Origin: an uncultured Clostridia bacterium
Lineage (GTDB): Bacteria; Bacillota; Clostridia; TANB77; CAG-508
Direction of reading: 5' to 3'
Assembly: GCA_947627415.1 (NCBI GenBank)
Contig: CANQVU010000010.1
Location: 1-38,716, forward strand
DNA: 38,716 nucleotides
In this document: positions 17,326 to 26,651 of the stretch, piece by piece
How the letters are laid out: the number at the start of each line of letters is the position of its first letter
Numbering within the stretch: position 1 is the first letter of the stretch
Translations under genes and position numbers: made by a program
The notes under the pieces: generated by a model
Databases searched by the model: none
Seen by the model: the letters and a program-made list of their open reading frames with translations, nothing else
Told to the model about the DNA's origin: nothing

Positions 17326-18837
17326 ATGAAAAACCAAATAAAAATTGGAAGTATATTATCATATGTAGTAATTATTCTTAACATTTTAGTTGGATTAATT
17401 TACACTCCTATAATGCTAAGAATAATGGGGCAATCTGAATATGGCACTTACTCTTTAATTTCATCAATTATTGGGTACCTTACCATTTTAGATTTAGGAT
17501 TTGGTAATGCTATAATCATATATACATCTAGATATAGAGTCAAAAATCAATACGAAGAACAAGCAAAATTAAATGGAATGTTTTTAATTATATATTCTAT
17601 AATCGGTATTGTTGCTGGAATTCTGGGAACAATACTTTATGCAAATATAGATAATATGTTTGCAAATACAATGACTACACTAGAATTACAAAAAGCAAAA
17701 ATAATGACAATAATATTAATTATAAATTTGATATTTACATTCCCTTTAAGTATTTTTGGCTCAATAATTACAGCATATGAAAAATTTATTTTTTCTAAAG
17801 TAGTTAATATATTAAGAATAATTTTAATGCCATGTATTATGCTTCCTTTACTATATATGGGTTATAGATCTGTTGCAATGACTGTTGTTGCTACAGTATT
17901 AAATATATCATTCTTAATTATTAATTTAATTTATTGCTTAAGAGTAATAAAAATTAATTTTACATTTGGAAAATTTGATACAAAATTACTTAAAGAAATC
18001 TTTGGATATTCATTTTTTATATTCTTAGCAATAATTGTTGATAAAATAAATTTAAATATAGATCAATTTATTTTAGGCTCTGTTGTAGGAACTATCGAGG
18101 TTGCAATATATACAGTAGCTGCACAGATACAAACAATATATATTTCTTTATCAACTGCAATAAATGGAGTTTTACTTCCAAAAATCACTATGCTTGTTGA
18201 AAATAAAGAATCTGATGAAAAAATTTCTGATATTTTTATCCAAACAGGTAGACTTCAGTATATAATAATGGCATTAATAACTACTGGCTTTATTATCTTC
18301 GGACATGAATTCATTAGAATTTGGGCAGGCGAAGGTTATGATAAATCTTATTGGACAGAATTAATATTAATGATTCCAGCTATTGTTCCATTAATACAAA
18401 ATGTAGGAATAAATATTCTTCAAGCTAAAAATATGCACAAATTTAGAACGGTTGTATACTTTTTTATAGCAATAGCAAATTTATTTATAAGCATACCACT
18501 TGCTAAAAGATTTGGCTCAGTAGGTTCTGCAATAGGAACAAGTATTGCTTGTTTATTAGGACAATGGATTATTATGAATATCTATTATTATAAAAAAGCA
18601 AATATAGATATCCCAAGATTTTGGAAGAATATTTTTAAAATGTCTATTCCAATAATAATTATTTTTATACCTACCCTTTTAATTAACAATATGCATATGT
18701 CTTCTAATTTAATTGTTGTGGGATTGAAAATTTTATTATATACTATAATATATTCAATTTTATTATGGTTTTTCGCATTAAACGATTATGAAAAAGATTT
18801 AGTAAAAAAACCAATAGTTACAATTATAAAAAAATAA
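17326..18837 (+). CDS. wzx: Wzx-type polysaccharide flippase (MOP superfamily)
   Basis: Integral membrane protein of 503 aa with roughly a dozen or more hydrophobic helices, matching the oligosaccharide-lipid flippases of the MOP superfamily. The N-terminus has YVVIILNILVGLIYTPIM and RIMGQSEYGTYSL, a strong Wzx signature, and the middle has NLNIDQFILGSVVGTIEVAIYTVA. It would flip undecaprenyl-linked repeat units across the membrane for polymerisation by the Wzy-like protein at 21746. Its coexistence with TagGH is notable. It follows the glycerophosphotransferase by 13 bp with an AAGGAG site. Confidence 0.9.
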   Translation: MKNQIKIGSILSYVVIILNILVGLIYTPIMLRIMGQSEYGTYSLISSIIGYLTILDLGFGNAIIIYTSRYRVKNQYEEQAKLNGMFLIIYSIIGIVAGILGTILYANIDNMFANTMTTLELQKAKIMTIILIINLIFTFPLSIFGSIITAYEKFIFSKVVNILRIILMPCIMLPLLYMGYRSVAMTVVATVLNISFLIINLIYCLRVIKINFTFGKFDTKLLKEIFGYSFFIFLAIIVDKINLNIDQFILGSVVGTIEVAIYTVAAQIQTIYISLSTAINGVLLPKITMLVENKESDEKISDIFIQTGRLQYIIMALITTGFIIFGHEFIRIWAGEGYDKSYWTELILMIPAIVPLIQNVGINILQAKNMHKFRTVVYFFIAIANLFISIPLAKRFGSVGSAIGTSIACLLGQWIIMNIYYYKKANIDIPRFWKNIFKMSIPIIIIFIPTLLINNMHMSSNLIVVGLKILLYTIIYSILLWFFALNDYEKDLVKKPIVTIIKK

Positions 18838-18861
18838 GAAATAAATAGGGTGAAATTTATA

Positions 18862-19749
18862 ATGGAAAAGCATGCATATTTAATAATGGCACATAATAAT
18901 TTATATGTTTTAGAAAAATTATTAAAACTACTAGATTATGAAAAAAATGATATATTTTTACATGTAGATAAAAAATGTAAAGAATTTAATGCTAGAGAAT
19001 TTAAAAACAAATTAAAGAAATCAAATTTATATATTGTAAAAAGAAGAAATATAGCGTGGGCTTCTCCTAGTCAAATGATGTGTGAAATCGAATTACTAGA
19101 GCAAGCTACTGCTCAATATAAGTATAGTTATTATCATTTACTATCGGGATCAGACATGCCATTAAAATCTCAAAAAAATATACATAGTTTTTTTGAAAAA
19201 AATAAAAATAAAGAATTTTTAAATTGTTTTGATAAATTTGATAATACAAGAACGAGTTGTATAAATTTATTTAATAATATGGGAAGAAAGCACAGTAAAA
19301 TTAATTCAGTTAAATATAAATTAAGAACGGAATTTATAAAATTACAACTAAGATTAAATTATAATTATATGAAAAAGTATAAAATGGAAATTAAAAAAGG
19401 AGCAAATTGGTTTAGCATAACGGATAACTTAGCAAGGTATATCGTGGATAATAAAAATAGAATAAAAAAAATGTTTAGGTATTCAATATGTCCAGATGAG
19501 CATTTTTTACAAACATTTTTATGGGATTCAGAATATAGAAAAAATTTATATAACCCTAAAATCATGTGTACTCCAAATCTTAGATACATAGATTGGAATA
19601 GAGGTCAACCATATGTGTTTAAAAAAGAAGACTATAATTTATTAATTAATTGTAACGAGCTGTTTGCACGTAAATTTGATATAAATACTGATAAAGAAAT
19701 AATAGATATGATATATGACTATGTAAAAGCGGAGGAAAAAAATGTATAA
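18862..19749 (+). CDS. GT14-like beta-1,6-N-acetylglucosaminyltransferase family protein
   Basis: Glycosyltransferase of 295 aa resembling the core-2/I-branching enzyme family. It has AYLIMAHNNLYVLEKLLKLL at the start, IFLHVDKKC, WASPSQMMCEIELLEQA, YYHLLSGSDMPLK (about residues 94-106), a KKGANWFSIT motif and CPDEHFLQTFLWDS near residues 210-223. I placed the start at ATG 18862, which has AGGGTG nine nucleotides upstream; that GTG (18850) is itself in frame but lacks a site of its own. It overlaps the next gene by 8 bp. The acceptor is unknown. Confidence 0.85.
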   Translation: MEKHAYLIMAHNNLYVLEKLLKLLDYEKNDIFLHVDKKCKEFNAREFKNKLKKSNLYIVKRRNIAWASPSQMMCEIELLEQATAQYKYSYYHLLSGSDMPLKSQKNIHSFFEKNKNKEFLNCFDKFDNTRTSCINLFNNMGRKHSKINSVKYKLRTEFIKLQLRLNYNYMKKYKMEIKKGANWFSITDNLARYIVDNKNRIKKMFRYSICPDEHFLQTFLWDSEYRKNLYNPKIMCTPNLRYIDWNRGQPYVFKKEDYNLLINCNELFARKFDINTDKEIIDMIYDYVKAEEKNV

Positions 19750-20710
19750 AGTAAGTGTAATAGTTCCTATATATAACACAGAAAAATACTTAAATAAATG
19801 TTTGGATTCATTAGTAAATCAAACATTAAAAGATATAGAAATTATTTTAATAAATGATGGCAGTACAGACAATTCACAAAATATAATAGATGAATATTCT
19901 GCTAAATATTCAGACAAAATTAAATCCTTTACAAAAGAAAACGGCGGACAAGCTTCTGCTAGAAATTTCGGAATAACAGAAGCTACTGGACAATACATAG
20001 GTTTTGTAGATAGTGATGATTGGATAGAGCTTAATATGTATGAAGAATTATATAATAAAGCAATTAAAGAAGATTTAGATATTGTTTGTTGTAATGAATA
20101 TTTAGTAATAAATAATAAAAAGAAAAAAAATTTTAATAGATTAATTTATCCCGATAATGTTTCTAATAACTATATTCTTGAGGAAAGTGGTCCATGTAAT
20201 AAATTAATTAAAAGAGATTTATTTATAAATAATAATATACGTTTTTTAGAAAATAGAATTTATGAGGATCTAGCAGTAATACCTACTCTTGCACTATACA
20301 CTAATAAAATTGGATATATAGATTCTTATCTTTATAATTATTTTATTAGAGAAGGTTCAACTATGAATCAAACTAAATATAACAAAAAATTAGAAGATAT
20401 ATTTGCTGTTATGAATGAATTGTCAAATAAATTTAAAGACAAATTTAAAAATGAATTAGAATTTTTATATATAAAACATTTATTGCATGATGCGTCACTC
20501 AGATTTTTAAGCTATAAAGAAGGTAAAAAGCAATTAAAAATAATATCTAATATAATAAAAGAAAAATTTCCAAATTGGAAAAGCAATATGTATTTTAAAC
20601 AGGAAAGTTTTAAATATAGATTATTATGTAAGTTACTTTATAATAATAATCCTTTAATTATTTCAATCTACTTAAAACTAAGAGAAAAAAAAGGTAACCT
20701 TATAAATTAA
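19742..20710 (+). CDS. GT2 family glycosyltransferase
   Basis: Cytoplasmic-face glycosyltransferase of 322 aa. GT-A fold motifs: VSVIVPIYNTEKYL (residues 4-17), CLDSLVNQTLKDIE, INDGSTDNS (about 38-46) and the DSDDW metal-binding segment (about 90-94). EDLAVIP near residue 180 is the ED motif of this GT2 group. Start has GCGGAGGAAA from within the end of the GT14 gene. It is paralogous to the next gene, and the two presumably add successive sugars of the repeat unit. Confidence 0.9.
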   Translation: MYKVSVIVPIYNTEKYLNKCLDSLVNQTLKDIEIILINDGSTDNSQNIIDEYSAKYSDKIKSFTKENGGQASARNFGITEATGQYIGFVDSDDWIELNMYEELYNKAIKEDLDIVCCNEYLVINNKKKKNFNRLIYPDNVSNNYILEESGPCNKLIKRDLFINNNIRFLENRIYEDLAVIPTLALYTNKIGYIDSYLYNYFIREGSTMNQTKYNKKLEDIFAVMNELSNKFKDKFKNELEFLYIKHLLHDASLRFLSYKEGKKQLKIISNIIKEKFPNWKSNMYFKQESFKYRLLCKLLYNNNPLIISIYLKLREKKGNLIN

Positions 20711-20754
20711 CAAATATCTACTTTTATAATAAGCACAAAAGCAGGTGATTAAAA

Positions 20755-21738
20755 ATGTCTAAAGTAAGCATAATTGTACCAGTATATAATGTAGAAAAAT
20801 ATTTAGAAAAATGTTTAGATTCTTTAGTAAATCAAACATTTAAGGATATTGAAATTATAATAGTAAATGATGGCAGTACTGATAATTGCAGAAAAATAAT
20901 TGATAAATATTATTCAAAATATACTAATATTATTAAAGTTATAAATCAAGAAAATAAAGGATTGGGAGCTGCAAGAAATACAGGCTTAAAATCAGTCACT
21001 TCTGATTATATAATATTTGTAGACAGTGATGATTATATAGAACCTAATATGGTTTATGAAATGTATAATAAAATATTACAAGAACAAGCAGATTTTGTAA
21101 TATATGGTTTTAATGTAGTAAATGAGCATTATAACCTAATTTCTAAAACATTTCCAAATAAGTATGAAGCATATGATTTTAATACACAAATGATTTTTGG
21201 GAATCTTTGTGCATGTAATAAAATTATAAAAAGAAGTCTATTAGATGAGGATTTAAATTTTAGAAATAATGTATGGTATGAGGACATTGATTTTAGTTTT
21301 AAATTATTTTTAAAATCTAAAAAAATGTGCATCTTGCCTAAAAATTTATATAATTATTTGTTAAGGCAAGGCTCAATTATGAATTCCAATAATTTACGAA
21401 AAAATTTAGATTTAATAGATGCCTTTAATGAAATAATAAATTATTCAAAAAAAATAAATTGCTTTGATAAGTATTATAATGAAATTGAATTTTTGATAAT
21501 AAATCATTTATATATTTCATGTATAGTAAGAATACTTACAAATAATAATTCCAATAAAAATGAAAAAAAAGAATTATTAAATATTATTTTGAAATATATA
21601 AATAGTAATTTTAAAAATTATTCTAAAAATAAATATATAAAATTATTATCTTTAAAAAGAAAATTAATTTTTTATTTAATACATTTTAAATTTTATTATA
21701 TTGTAAAACTTATTTTTAAAATCAAAAACAGAAAGTAG
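20755..21738 (+). CDS. GT2 family glycosyltransferase (paralogue of preceding gene)
   Basis: A 327-aa GT2 enzyme closely resembling its neighbour in the first 110 residues: VSIIVPVYNVEKYLEKCLDS, NDGSTDNC, GLGAARNTG and FVDSDDYIE. The equivalent ED motif is WYEDIDFS at about residue 178. The C-terminal thirds diverge strongly and this one is rich in Lys, Asn and aromatic residues. Tandem arrangement suggests local duplication followed by change of acceptor specificity. AGGTGAT provides the ribosome binding site. Confidence 0.9.
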   Translation: MSKVSIIVPVYNVEKYLEKCLDSLVNQTFKDIEIIIVNDGSTDNCRKIIDKYYSKYTNIIKVINQENKGLGAARNTGLKSVTSDYIIFVDSDDYIEPNMVYEMYNKILQEQADFVIYGFNVVNEHYNLISKTFPNKYEAYDFNTQMIFGNLCACNKIIKRSLLDEDLNFRNNVWYEDIDFSFKLFLKSKKMCILPKNLYNYLLRQGSIMNSNNLRKNLDLIDAFNEIINYSKKINCFDKYYNEIEFLIINHLYISCIVRILTNNNSNKNEKKELLNIILKYINSNFKNYSKNKYIKLLSLKRKLIFYLIHFKFYYIVKLIFKIKNRK

Positions 21739-21745
21739 GATAAAA

Positions 21746-23083
21746 ATGGAAAAAATTAAGAGCTTAAAAAACAAAATAAATTTCGAAAATATTTTTATAG
21801 TTTATATAATATTGCAACCAATAATTGATATTATAACTTCTTTATGTGTAAGAAATATATCAGAAGAGCTAACATTTGGTATTTTTATAAGGGCCATATT
21901 TATACTCTATATAGTTATATATTCTATATTTAAAGTAAATAAAAAAGATAAATGGAAACTTTTACTATACTATGCTTCCATAGGGCTATATTGTATCGCT
22001 TTTTTAGCTAATAGTTATGCAAAGTATGGAATGGCAATGATTTTTACTCAAATAAAGGGACTTATTAAAACATTTTATTTCCCAATAATATTAGCTAGTT
22101 TGTTAATGTTATTTAAAGAACAAAAATATTTGTCAAAGCAAAAATACTTAAACATAGCATTATGGATATATGTTTTAACTATTGTAATATGCAAAATATT
22201 TTCAATAGGTTATCCAACATATCCTTTTAAAGCAAATACTGGAACAATAGGTCTATTTTATGCAGGAAATGAAATAAGTGCTATAATTGCTATAATTGCT
22301 CCTATATGTTTTTCAAGTTTTATTTCACAAAAGTTTAGTATTTTAAAAGCTATTCTTTGTGCACTTACAGTTTTTGCACTTTTAGAAGTTGGAACAAAAG
22401 TAGCATTTGTTTCAACAATTGGATTAGTACTACTTTCTTTAATTATTTCATTTATAAAGTTTATTACAAAAGGAGTAAAAAACTTTTACAAGCAGTTTAT
22501 CACTATTCTTTTAATAACTATTCTAACATTTTTATTTGTTGGAAATACATCTGCTGGAAGAAATGTAGGAATAACTCCATTATTCTTTAACAAAAAAACT
22601 ATATCTTCTAACGAAAAAACACATAAAGAAAATTCAGACAAAAAAAGTCAAACTACTTTATTAAGTGGAAGGAACAACTTCTTTAAAACAACTAGCAAGA
22701 GGTACAACCAAAGTTCTATAACAGATAAATTAATTGGAATAGGATATATATATCCAAAAAAGGGTGTTGTACAAGAAAGTAAATTAATAGAAATAGATTA
22801 TTTTGATGTATTTTTCTGCCATGGAATTTTAGGTACATTAGTATATATTGCACCTTTAGCTATACTTATATTTATTTTACTTAAAAAATTCTTTAGTAAT
22901 TTTATTGTTAATACTAAAGACAATGTATTAATATTTATGATATATTCCGTATTAATAGGATTTGGAATTGCTTTAACAGCTGGGCATGTTTTCACAGCTC
23001 CAGCAGTAAGTATGTTTTTAATTTTAATAATCTTAGAAATATTTACTATACTTTATTATGAAAAGGATTTAAAAAATGAATAA
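21746..23083 (+). CDS. Wzy-like polysaccharide polymerase/O-antigen ligase family membrane protein
   Basis: Polytopic membrane protein of 445 aa with about ten to twelve hydrophobic segments and a large hydrophilic loop between about residues 270 and 345, the layout of Wzy/WaaL proteins. The loop contains SGRNNFF and GIGYIYPKK, which correspond to the R-x-x-x-x and G-x-G-x-x patterns of the family. It would polymerise flipped repeat units outside the membrane. It lies between the GT2 pair and a GT4 gene whose start it overlaps by 8 bp. Name kept generic because Wzy sequences are poorly conserved. Confidence 0.8.
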   Translation: MEKIKSLKNKINFENIFIVYIILQPIIDIITSLCVRNISEELTFGIFIRAIFILYIVIYSIFKVNKKDKWKLLLYYASIGLYCIAFLANSYAKYGMAMIFTQIKGLIKTFYFPIILASLLMLFKEQKYLSKQKYLNIALWIYVLTIVICKIFSIGYPTYPFKANTGTIGLFYAGNEISAIIAIIAPICFSSFISQKFSILKAILCALTVFALLEVGTKVAFVSTIGLVLLSLIISFIKFITKGVKNFYKQFITILLITILTFLFVGNTSAGRNVGITPLFFNKKTISSNEKTHKENSDKKSQTTLLSGRNNFFKTTSKRYNQSSITDKLIGIGYIYPKKGVVQESKLIEIDYFDVFFCHGILGTLVYIAPLAILIFILLKKFFSNFIVNTKDNVLIFMIYSVLIGFGIALTAGHVFTAPAVSMFLILIILEIFTILYYEKDLKNE

Positions 23084-24210
23084 AAAAATAGTTATTTTAG
23101 CATTGCATTTAGGAACTGGTGGGGCAGAAAAAGTTATTTGTAATCTAGCAAATTTGTTGTGTGAAAATAATAATGTAAAAATAATATCAACATATAAGTT
23201 AAGTGATACACCATCTTTTAATGTAAATGATAAAGTGGAAATAGAATATTTAATACATGGTTTAACCCCAAATAGGCAAGAATTAGAAAATTCTTTAAAA
23301 CAATTTAATTTAATTACTACACTTAAAGAATTAGTTAAAAGTTTTAAGATCTTATATTTAAGGAAATCTTTAATGATAAAGGCTATAAAATCTCTTGATT
23401 GCGATATAGCTATTTCAACAAGAATATTTCATAATAAACTGCTTGGTAAATATGGAAATAAAAGAATTATAAAAATAGCTCAAGAACATAATCATCACAA
23501 TAATAATAAAAAATATATTAACAAAGTAGTTAATTCTGTAAAAGGTTTTGATTATTTTATGCCTGTTTCAAAAGAATTATCAAATTTTTATAAAACTAAA
23601 ATCAAAAATACAAAAGTAATCTATATACCTAATTTTACCGAGAAAATTTCTAATGAAATTTCCTCTCTTCAAAGCAAACAATTAATATCTGTTGGAAGAT
23701 TAGATAAAGTTAAATGCTTTGATGACTTAATTGATATATTCAACATTTTTCAAAAATTCCATTCAGATTGGGTTTTACATATTATTGGGGACGGGCCTGA
23801 AAAACAGAATTTGCAAAATAAGATAATTGAATTACAACTAGAAGATAAAATTTTTTTATGCGGTACTAAATTAAAAACTGATTTAGAAATGGAATATTTA
23901 AATTCTTCAATATATTTAATGACTTCTCTAACAGAATCATTTGGATTAGTACTAGTTGAAGCAGCAAGCTTTCGGTTTGCCATTAATTTCATTTGATAGT
24001 GCACAAGGTGCAAAAGAAATAATACAAGACAACAAAAATGGTTTCCTAATAGCTAATAGAAATAAAGAAAACTTCGTAGAAAAAATTAATTATATTGTAG
24101 AAAATACTGATAAGAAAAAACTTTTTTCAGATAACTCACTTGCTATTTCAAAAAATTTTTCAAAGGAAACTGTTGCAAAAGAATGGAATAAATTTATAGA
24201 TAATATATAA
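23076..24210 (+). CDS. GT4 family glycosyltransferase, frame broken by a +1 shift at CGG
   Basis: Retaining GT-B glycosyltransferase. It starts with IVILALHLGTGGAEKV, has AQEHNHHN, then SVGRLDKVKCFDDLI (about residues 206-220) and HIIGDGPEKQNLQ (about 238-250), and reaches LTESFGLVLVEAASF at residue 299. Frame 0 then reads CGG TTT GCC and stops soon after. Skipping the C (23973-23975) gives GLPLISFDSAQGAKEII and runs to a stop at 24210, total 377 aa. The family nearly always has EA-x-SFGLP at this catalytic region, so the restored residue is glycine. Both halves are free of other damage. Confidence 0.87.
23973..23975 (+). other. CGG +1 shift site E (GT4 codon 300)
   Basis: Frame 0 reads AGC TTT CGG TTT GCC. 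Skipping C gives TTT GGT TTG CCA (F-G-L-P), the GT4 consensus. This is the only one of the six followed by T rather than A. It is also the only site where the P-site tRNA (Phe, TTT to TTC) could re-pair well after slipping by one. Confidence 0.87.
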
Positions 24211-24228
24211 AATAGGAGTTAAACAATA

Positions 24229-24966
24229 ATGCAAAAATATTTCGAAAAAATGTATAAAGACTCAGAAAATAATTTTCATAAATTGGTAAAAGAAAATATA
24301 ATCGCAGAAAATAAAATGTTTATAGTAACTGCAAATCCAGAAACATTGATGATAGCTGAAAATAGTATAGATTTTAAAAATGTACTATTAGATAATAAAA
24401 CAACTATTATAGCAGATGGAATTGGGCTTGTTAAAGGTTCAAAAATATTAAAATATAATATAAAAGAAACTATTCCTGGGGTTGATTTATGTTCAAAATT
24501 ATTTGAATATTGCAATGAACTAGAAAAAAGTATTTTCTTGTTTGGAGCAAAAGAAGAAGTTGTAAGTAGATTAAAAAATGTTATAAACTCTAATTACCCT
24601 AATGCTATAGTATGTGGATATGAAAATGGTTACGTAGAAAATAAACAATCTGTTTTTAATAAAATAATAGAACTTAAACCTGATGTAGTATTAGTGGCTT
24701 TAGGAATTCCTGATCAAGAATTATTAATATATAGTAATTTGGGCAAGTTTGAAAAGGGAATTTTTGTTGGTGTTGGTGGAAGTTTTGACGTTTTGAGTGG
24801 TTTTAAAAAAAGAGCCCCAAAATTTCTTAGAAAAATACATTTAGAATGGTTGTATAGATTATTAAAAGAACCAAAGAGATGTAAAAGATTTTTTAGTAAT
24901 AATGTAAAATATATATTCAGAATAAGAAGCTGTAAAAATAGGAGAAAAAATGGAAAAAATAGATAA
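24229..24966 (+). CDS. tagA: N-acetylmannosaminyltransferase TagA (GT26, WecG/TagA/CpsF family)
   Basis: Adds ManNAc to undecaprenyl-PP-GlcNAc, the second committed step of wall teichoic acid linkage-unit synthesis. The 245-aa protein shows TANPETLMIAENS (about residues 34-46), IADGIGLVKGSK, ETIPGVDL (the T-IPG catalytic region, about 83-90), FLFGAKEEVV, VALGIPDQEL and GVGGSFDVLSG (about 182-192), ending with WLYRLLKEPKRCKR. All GT26 landmarks are present. Works with tagO (15034) and the UDP-ManNAc-producing wecB (28070). It overlaps the next gene by 17 bp. Confidence 0.94.
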   Translation: MQKYFEKMYKDSENNFHKLVKENIIAENKMFIVTANPETLMIAENSIDFKNVLLDNKTTIIADGIGLVKGSKILKYNIKETIPGVDLCSKLFEYCNELEKSIFLFGAKEEVVSRLKNVINSNYPNAIVCGYENGYVENKQSVFNKIIELKPDVVLVALGIPDQELLIYSNLGKFEKGIFVGVGGSFDVLSGFKKRAPKFLRKIHLEWLYRLLKEPKRCKRFFSNNVKYIFRIRSCKNRRKNGKNR

Positions 24967-26410
24967 GCTATTACAATATACAATAATTGCAATTACAATT
25001 TTAATAACAATTATAATTATTACTACTTATATAGGCATAATTAATTCTATACTTCTAACTTTTTTAATATTTATATTATTATATTTATTTAATAAAAAAA
25101 TTAATGACATATCTATTCCTTCAAGAAAAAATGATTCTATAAAAAGTAATATTATTTTATCAATAATATTATTTGTTTTTTCATTTGCTATAAGAATATT
25201 TTTACTTAAGTTATTAGACATCATGCCAGAAAGTGATTTTGCTTTATTATTTAAATCTTCAAAGCAATTATCTGTAGAAATAAATGAATTAAATAACTCA
25301 TCTTATTTTCTTACTTGGGCATATCAAACAGGTTATGTATTGTATCAAGCAATAATTTTAAAAATTTTTAATAACACATTTCCTTTAAGTGTATTAAATT
25401 GTATATATGCCTCTATATCATGTGTATTTATATACTTAATATCAAATAAAATATTCAAAAATAAATTATCCAGCTTTTTAGCTTCTCTTTTATACTGTGT
25501 AGGTTTTTTTGCCTCAGCTTATTGTGGAGTTTTAACTAATCAGCATTTGTTTACAATGTTAATATTACTTTCTATATATATATTAATATATAACACGGAA
25601 GAAATATCATTTAAACAAAGTTTATTTATAGCATTAATTCTTGCTTTTGCTAATATTATTAGACCAGAAGCAATAGTATATTTATTGGCAATAGAAGTTT
25701 ATATGTTCTTAAGAATTAGAAACAAAAATAATATAAAAAAATATTTAACTAATATGTTAGTAATATTAACTGTATATTTTATAATTATACAGATTACAAG
25801 TTTTACAATAAAAAGTTTTAAAATTAACCAAAATGGATTATCAAATAATAATACCTTGTGGAAATTTGTTTGTGGCTTAGATTATTCTTCTATGGGACAA
25901 TATAGTAAAAATGGTGAATTAGTTTTCAATGACCACGATAAAGAAATAGAATATATAAAAAACAATTTAAAAATGCCATTAAATAATTATTTAAAATTAT
26001 TCAATAATAAAATAAATATATTTTGGCATATTAATGATTATAATTGGGTCCTTCAAAATGAGAAAATTAATTTGTTTGATGCAGATATAAATAAAACAGC
26101 GTTGCTCAAAACTGTTTCTAGATATGACGTAATTTTATATATACCTATACTTTTATTTTTATTAATTAATTTAATTAATACTATAGTAAAAAAGAAAATG
26201 AATAAAGAAGAAATTTTATTAATGATAATGATTATTATCAATTTTTTAGTTTATTTAATAATAGAAGTTCAACCTAGATATTCTTATACTATAAAAATAC
26301 TTTTATATATATTGTCTTCAGGTGGTATAAGTTATATAATTAATTTACTACATGTAATAAGAAAGGTAAAAGACTACGAAAATGAGAAAAAGGTTCTTAA
26401 AAATTTATGA
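24950..26410 (+). CDS. GT-C/GT39-like polytopic glycosyltransferase
   Basis: A 486-aa membrane protein with an acidic MPESDF motif in the first external loop (about residues 90-95), many hydrophobic helices, FANIIRPEAIVYLL in the middle and IEVQPRYSYTIK near the end. This is the layout of polyprenyl-phosphate sugar-dependent GT-C enzymes. It is homologous to the gene beginning at 26652 (compare IIRPEA with SFRPIM, EVQPRYS with EVSPRYY), pointing to a duplicated unit. Its stop codon lies at the very edge of a decayed wecB fragment. Sugar and acceptor unknown. Confidence 0.8.
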   Translation: MEKIDKLLQYTIIAITILITIIIITTYIGIINSILLTFLIFILLYLFNKKINDISIPSRKNDSIKSNIILSIILFVFSFAIRIFLLKLLDIMPESDFALLFKSSKQLSVEINELNNSSYFLTWAYQTGYVLYQAIILKIFNNTFPLSVLNCIYASISCVFIYLISNKIFKNKLSSFLASLLYCVGFFASAYCGVLTNQHLFTMLILLSIYILIYNTEEISFKQSLFIALILAFANIIRPEAIVYLLAIEVYMFLRIRNKNNIKKYLTNMLVILTVYFIIIQITSFTIKSFKINQNGLSNNNTLWKFVCGLDYSSMGQYSKNGELVFNDHDKEIEYIKNNLKMPLNNYLKLFNNKINIFWHINDYNWVLQNEKINLFDADINKTALLKTVSRYDVILYIPILLFLLINLINTIVKKKMNKEEILLMIMIIINFLVYLIIEVQPRYSYTIKILLYILSSGGISYIINLLHVIRKVKDYENEKKVLKNL

Positions 26411-26646
26411 ATAAAGAAAACCTAATATAGTACTTGTTAATGGGGATACAACCACAACCTTTGTTAGTGCATTAACAGCCTATTATTAACAAATAGGTAT
26501 TGGACATGTTGAAGTAAGTCTGCGTATATAGAATAAATACTCACCATATCCTGAAGAAATAAATAGACAAATGGTCGGTGTTTTAGCAGTTATGTATTTT
26601 ACTCCAACTGAAAAAAGTATGCAAAATTTATTAAAAGAAGGAAAAA
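26405..26646 (+). pseudogene. Decayed internal fragment of a second wecB copy
   Basis: This stretch aligns end to end with the internal part of the intact wecB at 28315-28556, with roughly nine of ten bases identical over about 240 bp, and corresponds to the region around residues 83-162. It has in-frame stops and a one-base deletion near 26420, and most differences are transitions. Both ends of the gene are missing. An open frame from 26571 fuses its tail to the following membrane protein, which I regard as fortuitous. Confidence 0.88.
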
Positions 26647-26651
26647 ATTTT

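Noticed and set aside
26571..26651. Longer N-terminus for the second GT-C gene, fused to WecB-like sequence
   Set aside because: The first 27 residues are only the tail of the decayed wecB fragment read in frame. The ATG at 26652 has a ribosome binding site and starts a normal GT-C N-terminus.
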